Below are positions 27,716-34,569 of a DNA stretch of 64,000 nucleotides, one piece after another. Location of the stretch: positions 124,001-188,000 of the forward strand of contig NZ_JBHLUN010000002.1 in the NCBI RefSeq assembly GCF_042433915.1, given 5' to 3'. The DNA comes from Roseomonas elaeocarpi. GTDB lineage: Bacteria > Pseudomonadota > Alphaproteobacteria > Acetobacterales > Acetobacteraceae. The first letter of the stretch is position 1. The number at the start of each line of letters is the position of its first letter. A program made the translations under genes and the position numbers. The notes beneath the pieces are model-generated. The model was given only the letters and a program-made list of their open reading frames with translations. It had not been told where the DNA came from and did not search any database.

Positions 27716-29056
27716 TTAACGCATTCGGAGGACGATGATGTCACTGCTGGCGGGGTTGGTTCGCTCTCGCAGGGTACGGACTTGGTCCTCCGTCACGGCC
27801 GCGGCGCGGTTACCCCAGGTGCTGCGAACGAAGGTCAGGACCTCGGCAACGTCGCGGTCCGACATCTGGTTCCGCAGTGAAGGCATATGGTAAGCGTCGG
27901 CGATGCCGCCAGCCACAACCCGCCCTGCGCCGTTCAGGGTAATGTTGATGGCTGACACCGCATCCTCCGCCAGCAGGGAGCTTGCGCCTGCCAGGGAAGG
28001 GATCCACTCGCCCCGCCCGCGGCCGTCGGCGCCATGGCAGGTGCCGCAGCGCGCCATGTAGATGCGGGCACTTGGCGTGGTGGCGGTGGTGGAGGGGTTG
28101 GCGACCAGCCGCGTGGCCGCCGTTTCGTATTGCCACGGCGCACCGTCCCGATCATTCCCCGGCAGGGATTTCAGGTAGCGCGCGATGCTGCGCAGATCGT
28201 CGTCCGTCATGAACTGGGTGGAGTTGTTGAATGCCTCCATCATGGAGCCGAAGACCACGCCATGGCGGCCCCGGCCCGTGCGCAGGTAGGCGAAGATGTC
28301 CTCCTCGCTCCAGCGGCCGAGGCCCGTGTTGTGGTCGTTGCGCAGGCTGGGCGCGTACCAGCCGTCGAGGATCGCGCCGGACAGATAGCGCTCGCTGCTG
28401 GCGTCCAGCGCCGTTTCCTGCATGGCGACACCGCGCGGCGTGTGGCAACTACCGCAGTGACCCGGTCCCTCCACGAGGTAGGCACCGCGGTTCCAGAACT
28501 CATCCCGCTCCGCCGCCGGACGGAAGGTGTTATCGGGCGCGAAGGCCAGATTCCAAAAGGCCAGCGGCCAGCGCATGTTGAGCGGCCAGGGGATGCTGCT
28601 TGCCTGGTTCTCCCGCGGCACCGGCGCCACGTGGTTGGTGAAGTAGTCGTAGAGTGCCTTGACGTCCTCGTCGCTCATCTTGGCGTAGGAAGGATAGGGC
28701 ATCGCCGGGTAGAGGCGCCGCCCGTCGGCACCGACGCCGCGGCGCACCGCGTTGTCGAACTGCGCCAGGGTGTAGCTGCCGATGCCGGTTTCGCGGTCCG
28801 GCGTGATGTTGGTGGTGAAGATCGTGCCCAGCGGCGTGCCCATGGCCAGGCCGCCCGTGAACGGCGCGCCGCGCTCGGTGCTGTGGCAGGCGACACAGTC
28901 GCCCAGCCGCGCGACGTACTCGCCGCGCGCCAGCGGGATCGGCGCGCCGGCGGGCGCGGCCTGGTCGAAGGGAGAGGAAGGGACGCAGGTGGCGAACCAC
29001 CACGTGCCTGCGGCGGCGACCACCAGGATCGCCAGGAGTGCGGAAAGTTGTCTCAA
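27716..29056 (-). CDS. Membrane-anchored tri-haem cytochrome c
   Basis: A 446-residue electron-transfer protein like the cytochrome subunit of membrane alcohol/aldehyde dehydrogenases. Three haem sites are seen: CVACH at 54-58, CGSCH at 201-205 and CGTCH at 337-341. An N-terminal hydrophobic segment (LLAILVVAAAGTWWFAT) acts as signal or anchor. Methionine ligand candidates occur in each domain (for example YPAMPYPSYAKMSDED). It would accept electrons from the molybdopterin dehydrogenase once encoded upstream, whose gene now survives only as a C-terminal scrap at 29152-29300. Apparently intact itself. Confidence 0.92.
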   Translation of the reverse strand: MRQLSALLAILVVAAAGTWWFATCVPSSPFDQAAPAGAPIPLARGEYVARLGDCVACHSTERGAPFTGGLAMGTPLGTIFTTNITPDRETGIGSYTLAQFDNAVRRGVGADGRRLYPAMPYPSYAKMSDEDVKALYDYFTNHVAPVPRENQASSIPWPLNMRWPLAFWNLAFAPDNTFRPAAERDEFWNRGAYLVEGPGHCGSCHTPRGVAMQETALDASSERYLSGAILDGWYAPSLRNDHNTGLGRWSEEDIFAYLRTGRGRHGVVFGSMMEAFNNSTQFMTDDDLRSIARYLKSLPGNDRDGAPWQYETAATRLVANPSTTATTPSARIYMARCGTCHGADGRGRGEWIPSLAGASSLLAEDAVSAINITLNGAGRVVAGGIADAYHMPSLRNQMSDRDVAEVLTFVRSTWGNRAAAVTEDQVRTLRERTNPASSDIIVLRMR

Positions 29057-29151
29057 TGCTTGTCAGCCCGTGTGCGGGGAGCTTGCGCTCCGCCCGTGAG
29101 GTTGGCGGCTGAGCGCGATGGATGTCTTGTCGCCCTGTCTCGGCCCGTGTC

Positions 29152-29300
29152 TCAGGCCGTGCCCGGCAGGGCGGCCCTGGAGCGCGGCAGGCTGCGCACC
29201 CGCTGCCCGGTGAGTTCCGCGACGGCATTCACTACCGCCGGTGCTGCTCCCGGCACCTCCGCCTCGCTGATGCCGTCCATGCGCCTGAGAACAGGAACGA
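29152..29300 (-). pseudogene. Molybdopterin dehydrogenase large subunit, C-terminal fragment
   Basis: The last ~45 codons read ISEAEVPGAAPAVVNAVAEL, then TGQRVRSLP, and end at TGA (29152-29154). This matches the end of the intact subunit at 39152 (GVPPAVANAVAALTGQRVRS). Similarity fades near 29285, just before the SDR fragment on the other strand begins at 29307, so the rest was removed by a rearrangement. The operon order dehydrogenase then cytochrome is the same as in the intact copy. Confidence 0.8.
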
Positions 29301-29306
29301 TAGATC

Positions 29307-29505
29307 ATGACCTTTTCCGAGACTGCGTCCGTGCGTCCACTTGCCTTGGCGACCGGAGCTTCGATCGGCATCCGCTACGAGCTTACCCGCCTGTCCGCCG
29401 CCGGCGGACATGACGTCATCATCACCGCGACCGGTGAGAACCGCGATCTCGAGCGCGCCGCCAACGCGGTTCGTGCGACCGACGTCGACCCCATGCCGCT
29501 CGACG
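29307..29505 (+). pseudogene. Short-chain dehydrogenase, N-terminal fragment
   Basis: About 66 codons from ATG 29307 give the coenzyme-binding start RPLALATGASIGIRYELTRL, then GHDVIITATGENRDLERAAN, typical of SDRs related to the DltE/YqjQ type. One glycine of TGxxxGIG is replaced (SIGIRYE). Sequence identity ends abruptly near 29500, where recombinase-like sequence begins in another frame. It is not the missing front of the SDR at 25077, whose style differs. Confidence 0.7.
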
Positions 29506-29620
29506 GATGTGGCGCTGGGCTACCTCCGCCCCACCGATCTGTGGGGTAATAACGTCACGGAGAGGGTTGTTCGCCGCGGCGGATAAGAAGGAGCAGAGAT
29601 GAGCGGGCAGGATCCTGCTT
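29506..29620 (+). pseudogene. Second tyrosine recombinase 3' end
   Basis: DNA and protein resemble the end of the recombinase at 24551-24640: VALGYLRPTDLWGNNVTER here against VALGYLRPADLWKNNVTEK there. After VTER a one-base shift leads to FAAADKKEQR and a TGA, parallel to FAADKEAG and TGA in the first copy. Only the Tyr-containing tail survives. It is fused directly to the SDR fragment before it. Confidence 0.75.
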
Positions 29621-30145
29621 TATCAAAAATCGGGAACTTCTGCTGCCTGCGGCTCGACCGAACTACCGCCACACGGCCATCCGAAAATAACGATGACTGA
29701 AGAAGTGTGCGATGAATTCGGAAGCACGAATCTAGGCTGTCGCCATGTGGTCCTGGTACTTCGCTCTTTGAGACGAGACGACAGTGATGACGGCCGCGTT
29801 CGCACCAGAACGGGCGTGTTCAGCGTCTAGGCAGTTGACGCTTCGTTGCATCGTTCCAGGCGAGATCGCGGTTGGCAAGCTGAAGATGGTTCAAGATGTT
29901 CGCTGCTTGGCACACCGCATGACTTCCTATCGCTAACCTTCCAGTCGGCGTTGATCCTCGCCAGAGCCATCTTCCTGACAACAAGCTAGCTCCGATGATC
30001 TACCAAACCTATTTTTGTGGATGGATCGCCAATTAGATCGCGCAAGGAGGAGGCACAAAGCATTCGAGAACCTGTTCTTGCTGCGCTGACCGAACGTGCT
30101 TCCAACAGGTTTCACATTGTCACTCGACCTGACGAAAGAACGACT
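29621..30145. other. Intergenic interval upstream of the lactonase-like gene
   Basis: About 525 bases, A/T-richer than the flanks, with no supported gene. It should contain the promoter of the 30146 gene. An open frame continues upstream of that start to 30017 but lacks family similarity. Confidence 0.4.
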
Positions 30146-31021
30146 ATGAGCCTTCAGATCTACCCTATTGAACTCGGGAAGCTGGAGATGGACGCCAGCG
30201 GCCTCGTGCTCTTTCGCCGGCCTGGCCAAATGGTCACAATTCCATTCCTAGGCTTCCTGATCCTGGGCGGCGAGGCGCCGATCTTGGTGGACACGGGCCC
30301 ACGCGACGCCGCCTTGTTCGAAGCATTCGGCATGAAGGCCTCGCAGCCACGTGAAATGACGATCGACTACCACCTGGCTCGACATGGGCTACGCAATAAT
30401 GATCTCCGCTATGTCCTGCAGACCCACGCCCATCTCGATCACGTCGGCGGCCTCGACCAGTTCCCGATGAGCACCACCGTTGGCATCGCACGACGGGAGT
30501 TGGAGTTCGCCGCCTCGGGCATCATGGGTCCCGGCATGTACACCGCAGCGGACACCAAGCACCTGATCGACCGCCTGCACACCCGCGATGCCCTGCGCCT
30601 CTTCGATGTCGACGGCACCTTCGAGGAGGAGGTAATCCCGGGTGTCGCCGTGCGGCACACGGGCGGTCACACGGACGGCTCGATCTCCGTGCTAGTCGAA
30701 ACGGCGGAGGGTATCGCCAACATCTGCGGCGACATCGTCTACAACGTGACGGACCAGCTAATCACGCCGCATCTCGACATCAATTTCAACGAGCCCACGA
30801 TCACGGCCAATCGCTCAACGACGCAGCTGTCCGAGAAGACCGCGATCAAGCGGGCCCTGACCACCAGCCGCTTCCTGCTGCCTGGCCATGACCTGCCCGT
30901 TCTGGTTAGCGGCGGGCGGGTGGTGGGGCGGCTGGAGAACGCCTTTTCCAACCCTGCCGCCAAGGTGACCGAGGCGGCCGGCTACACGCCCCTCGCCGCC
31001 GCAGTAGCCCAGGGTGCCTGA
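30146..31021 (+). CDS. Metallo-beta-lactamase-fold hydrolase, N-acyl homoserine lactonase-like
   Basis: A 291-residue enzyme with the two-metal site of the AHL lactonase branch: HAHLDH at 94-99, His in RHTGGHTDGS, Asp in CGDIVYN and His in LLPGHD. Length and the N-terminus (IYPIELGKLEMDASGL, then GFLILGGEAPILVDTGP) fit AttM/AiiB-like lactonases. It could open lactone rings of quorum signals or other lactones; the substrate is not decided by sequence. ATG 30146 is the first start giving a family-like N-terminus. Intact, and the first clean gene right of the decayed region. Confidence 0.88.
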   Translation: MSLQIYPIELGKLEMDASGLVLFRRPGQMVTIPFLGFLILGGEAPILVDTGPRDAALFEAFGMKASQPREMTIDYHLARHGLRNNDLRYVLQTHAHLDHVGGLDQFPMSTTVGIARRELEFAASGIMGPGMYTAADTKHLIDRLHTRDALRLFDVDGTFEEEVIPGVAVRHTGGHTDGSISVLVETAEGIANICGDIVYNVTDQLITPHLDINFNEPTITANRSTTQLSEKTAIKRALTTSRFLLPGHDLPVLVSGGRVVGRLENAFSNPAAKVTEAAGYTPLAAAVAQGA

Positions 31022-31121
31022 ACCGGCAGGAGGGCGGTCGCGGGCCGTCCCGCTGGCCGCCCCGCCGCACTCCCGCGACCATTCCTCCCTCCCCTGCCTT
31101 CATGCCGCCCCGGAGAGGCCG

Positions 31122-32363
31122 ATGCCTAGTGACCGCCCGAGCACAAAGAACTTCCTGCTAGCCGCGGGCGTGGTGGCGCACACGCTGTGGACGAGTGTCG
31201 CCCCCACGATCGTGTATCCGCTCTATGCCCGGCAATGGGACCTGACCCCGACCGTGACGGCGGGCGTCTTTGCCGTGTACCCCCTGGTGGTTGTGGCGAC
31301 GCTGATCCTGTTCGGCGGCCTGTCGGACACGCTCGGCAGTCGCCGCATGATGCTGTACGGCGTGGCCGCCTCGGCCATGGGCGTGCTGGTCTTCGGGCTC
31401 GCGTCCGACGTCGCCATGCTGTTCCTGGGCCGTGTCCTAATGGGCATCGGTGTCGGCCTGTCCGCAGGGCCGTCGGCGGCGGCTCTGGTGGAGGCTGCCG
31501 GTCCGGGCGGGGTCCGCAAGGCGAGCGCCGCCACGCTAATCGCCCAAGCCTTCGGCTTCGCCGCCGCCCTGCTTATCGGCGGGGCCCTGGCGCAGTATGC
31601 CCCCTATCCTACGCGCCTGAGCTTCCTGGTGCTCTTTCTCCTGCTGGTCGCGCTGCTGCTCGGCACCTGGTCGCTGCCGCGGCAGAACACCGGCCGCCCG
31701 GTGGCGTGGCGCCCCAGACTGCCCAAGATCCCGCGCGAGCTGCGGCGTCCCTTCTGGCTCGCGGCTTTCACAGTCATGACCGCCTACGGGAACGGGGCCC
31801 TGATCGGCTCACTCGGCGCGCAGATCGCGCATGAGCTGGTGCAGTCGGACAACCTCCTGGTCAACGGAACCACGCTGGCCCTATTTCCGGTCGCGCTCGG
31901 CATGGCAGGTCTGGGCGCACGGGGCCTGTGTGCCCCAGCGGTGATCCTCTGGGGGGCGGGCGCGTCGGTGGCGGGCATGGGCTGCATGGCCGCAGCCGTC
32001 AGCCGGCACGAACTTGGCTTCCTCGCCGTCGCGACCATGGGCTCGGGCGTCGGCTACGCGCTGATGGTTTACGGCGGCTTGGCCCTCCTCGGCGCAGCCG
32101 TGCCCGAGGCGGTCCGCGGCGCCACCACCTCCGCGGCGTTCCTGCTATCTTACCTATTCACCGGTGTCCTCACATTCGGCCTTGGGCGGCTCGCGACGGT
32201 GCTGGGAACGGGCACGGCGGTGATAACGGGCGTCCTGATCCTTGCCGCGCTCTGTGCGCTGGTGGTGCTGTTCACGGCGCGCCCGGGCGGCGGAGTGCGG
32301 CGCGCCGCAGCCGCCGTGACGCCGACGGGCACCGCGGCCGGACAGCGGACCCGGGCCTTCTAA
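31122..32363 (+). CDS. MFS transporter
   Basis: A 413-residue, 12-helix major facilitator. The loop 2-3 signature appears as GGLSDTLGSRRMML, followed by FLGRVLMGIGVGLSAGPSAA. ATG 31122 follows CGGAGAGG; the earlier part of the frame overlaps the lactonase-like gene and has no membrane character. It starts 100 bases after that gene and may be co-transcribed. Substrate unknown; the sugar/drug efflux branch is likely. Confidence 0.88.
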   Translation: MPSDRPSTKNFLLAAGVVAHTLWTSVAPTIVYPLYARQWDLTPTVTAGVFAVYPLVVVATLILFGGLSDTLGSRRMMLYGVAASAMGVLVFGLASDVAMLFLGRVLMGIGVGLSAGPSAAALVEAAGPGGVRKASAATLIAQAFGFAAALLIGGALAQYAPYPTRLSFLVLFLLLVALLLGTWSLPRQNTGRPVAWRPRLPKIPRELRRPFWLAAFTVMTAYGNGALIGSLGAQIAHELVQSDNLLVNGTTLALFPVALGMAGLGARGLCAPAVILWGAGASVAGMGCMAAAVSRHELGFLAVATMGSGVGYALMVYGGLALLGAAVPEAVRGATTSAAFLLSYLFTGVLTFGLGRLATVLGTGTAVITGVLILAALCALVVLFTARPGGGVRRAAAAVTPTGTAAGQRTRAF

Positions 32364-32490
32364 TGCCCCCACACACCTGGCGCGCGTTGGCCCACACCGC
32401 CGACAGCGCCACCCCACACCCGTTCAAGAGCGCAATGCGGCCTCGTGGCGATACTGCACACACCACCCGCGCGTAGAGAGGAGCCGTGCC

Positions 32491-33435
32491 ATGCCTCCCC
32501 AGAGCTCGTCCCAGCCGGCCTCACCCGGCGCCGGATCGTCCGACGCCGGATCGTCCGACGCCGCGACACCAGCAACCCCGCACCAGGACGCTGCTGCCGC
32601 GAAACTCGCAGCCTACCCCGGTTTCAATCCGGGCCCAGGTCATGGCCCCGGCACGGCTGATCAGACCGGTGCATTGTGGCGGCAGGCTGCCTTCAACCAG
32701 GGGGCGGCCGGTGCGCTCCACGACTTCAACAACCTCCTCCAGGTCGTCCTCGGCGCCTTCCGCAGCATCGACGGACAGCTCGGAACCGCGCCCACTCACA
32801 AAATTCGCGACCTGTCCTCTCAGGGCCTCTGCGCCGCACAGCGGGCCGCGTCCCTGTCACGCGGCCTGCTGACCCGGGAACCGGTGCGCTCCGGCACGGG
32901 CGCCAAGCTCGAGCTTGCCGGCTTCCTGCGCAGCATCGTTCCCAAGGTGGCGATGATCGCGGGCGGCACGGTGGACGTCCGGCTCGAACACCGCGGAGGG
33001 CCGGTTCTCGTGTCATGCTCCGCCGACGAGATGGAGGACGCGCTGCTCAACCTCGCGGTGAATGCGCGCGATGCCATGGCGGCCGCCGGCACGCTGACGA
33101 TCCGCGCGGAACTCGTGTCCGTGCGGAGCGCCTTCCCCGCGCCGTGCGAGCACCACGTTCGCATCTCGGTTTCGGATACCGGCTCCGGCATGTCGGAGGC
33201 GGTGAAGGCGCGCGCCTTCGAGCGGCATTTCACCACCAAGGGTCAGGGGGGTTCAGGCATCGGCTTAGCCGCCGTGAAGGAGTTCGTCGAACGCAACGGC
33301 GGCGATGTGTGGATCAGCAGCAGCCCGGGCCAGGGCACCATCGTGGCGCTCGCCCTGCCCTGCGAGCAGCACATCGATCCGGTTCCGACGTGCGGAGCCG
33401 CACCGGCGAAGTGGCGTGCCCTCCCCGCGCCGTGA
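32491..33435 (+). CDS. Sensor histidine kinase, short cytoplasmic form
   Basis: A 314-residue kinase without visible membrane segments or input domain. The phospho-accepting His77 is in GALHDFNNLLQVVLG; the N box is LLNLAVNARDAM, G1 DTGSGMSEAVK, the F-region FTTKGQGG, and G2 SGIGLAAVKEF. The first 60 residues are Ser/Ala/Pro/Gly-rich low-complexity, including a repeated GSSDA unit. No response regulator is adjacent, so its partner is unlinked. ATG 32491 follows GAGAGGAG. Confidence 0.9.
   Translation: MPPQSSSQPASPGAGSSDAGSSDAATPATPHQDAAAAKLAAYPGFNPGPGHGPGTADQTGALWRQAAFNQGAAGALHDFNNLLQVVLGAFRSIDGQLGTAPTHKIRDLSSQGLCAAQRAASLSRGLLTREPVRSGTGAKLELAGFLRSIVPKVAMIAGGTVDVRLEHRGGPVLVSCSADEMEDALLNLAVNARDAMAAAGTLTIRAELVSVRSAFPAPCEHHVRISVSDTGSGMSEAVKARAFERHFTTKGQGGSGIGLAAVKEFVERNGGDVWISSSPGQGTIVALALPCEQHIDPVPTCGAAPAKWRALPAP
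32530..32561 (+). repeat. Tandem 15-bp repeat inside the kinase N-terminus
   Basis: The unit GCCGGATCGTCCGAC occurs twice back to back, encoding the repeated Gly-Ser-Ser-Asp-Ala. It expands the disordered leader of the kinase by whole codons and could vary in copy number between strains. Confidence 0.6.
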
Positions 33436-33600
33436 GCCCCGCGACCGAGTCGAGACAGCCGGGAGGGGCAATGTCATGCCGCTACGGCCCTGCCGGGCCC
33501 GGTTGGCCGTGCTGCGGCAGCCCTTAATCCTGTTCAGCTGCCGGAGATCTTCCTACCGGGAACAGGCGCCCAAACCTGCCTATCGCCCCTACGCCGTCCC

Positions 33601-34569
33601 TCACCCGAGCCGGACGCCCTTGCGGCGGATCAGGTCGCCCCACACCGCCATGTCCTCGCCCGTCCTGGCTCGCAGCTCGGCCGGCGAGGCGAGGAGCGGC
33701 GTCAGGTGCAGCTCCTCCATGCGCGCCAGCAGGGCAGGCTCGCGCATCGCCGTGCCGATAGCCTCGGCAAAGCGCGCCGTGACGGGTTCGGGCAGTCCCG
33801 CCGGCCCCAGGATGCCGTACCAGCCCGGCACCCGGGGCACGCGCAGGCCCAGCTCCAGCAAGGTGGGCGTCGCCGGCAGCGCGTCCAGGCGCTGCGCCTC
33901 CATGACCGCGAGCGGCACCACGGTTCCTGCCCGGACCTGCTCCAGGAGGGAGCTGACCGGGCCAGCCAAGCTGTCCACCTCACCTGACACGAGGCTCGTC
34001 ATCGGGTTCGCCGTGCTGATCGGGACGTGCAGCATCTCGATGCCAGCCGCATCGGCCACCATCTCCATGGCGAGGTGCGTCGTGTTGCCGATGCCGACGC
34101 TGGCGAAGCTCACCGCCCCGGGTCGCTCCCGCGCGCGAGCGATCAGCTGCTCCAGGCTGGTGAACCCGCTGCGCCGGCTCGCCACCAGCATGAACGGCGT
34201 GTCCGCCACCGCGCCGACATAGGTGAAGCTGTTCAGCGGATCGTAGGGCAGGTCGCTGTAGAGGACGGGGTTGAAGCTCAGCACCGAAGCGCCGGCCAGC
34301 ATCAGCACCGAACCATCGGCCGGCTGCCGGGCCACGAGCCGGGCGGCGATGATCCCGTTGGCACCCGCGTGGTTTTCCGCCACTACTGGCTGGTCCAGCA
34401 CGCGCGACAGGTTCGCCGCGATCAGCCGCGCCAGGATGTCCGGCAGGATGCCCGGCGCATTCGGCACCACCAGCCGCAGGGCGCCCGCCGGCTGGGCGCG
34501 AACGATCCGGCCCGGCCCGAGCAGCGCCAGCAACCCCGCACCCATTCCGATGGCATCACGTCGTCGCAT
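33601..34569 (-). CDS. Bug-family periplasmic receptor, orphan
   Basis: A 322-residue TctC-like receptor: leader MRRRDAIGMGAGLLALLGPG, then LRLVVPNAPGILPDILARLI, YDPLNSFTYVGAV and VSFASVGIGNTTHLAMEM. The usual PG(G/A)xxD first loop is altered to APGILPD. No TctA/TctB genes are near. Its start overlaps the end of the STAND regulator gene by 14 bases, so the two are one operon; a sensory rather than transport role is possible for such orphan receptors. Confidence 0.9.
   Translation of the reverse strand: MRRRDAIGMGAGLLALLGPGRIVRAQPAGALRLVVPNAPGILPDILARLIAANLSRVLDQPVVAENHAGANGIIAARLVARQPADGSVLMLAGASVLSFNPVLYSDLPYDPLNSFTYVGAVADTPFMLVASRRSGFTSLEQLIARARERPGAVSFASVGIGNTTHLAMEMVADAAGIEMLHVPISTANPMTSLVSGEVDSLAGPVSSLLEQVRAGTVVPLAVMEAQRLDALPATPTLLELGLRVPRVPGWYGILGPAGLPEPVTARFAEAIGTAMREPALLARMEELHLTPLLASPAELRARTGEDMAVWGDLIRRKGVRLG

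Noticed and set aside
29623..30010. Possible small genes upstream of the lactonase-like gene
   Set aside because: Frames on both strands are short, without starts preceded by a ribosome-binding site and without recognisable sequence.
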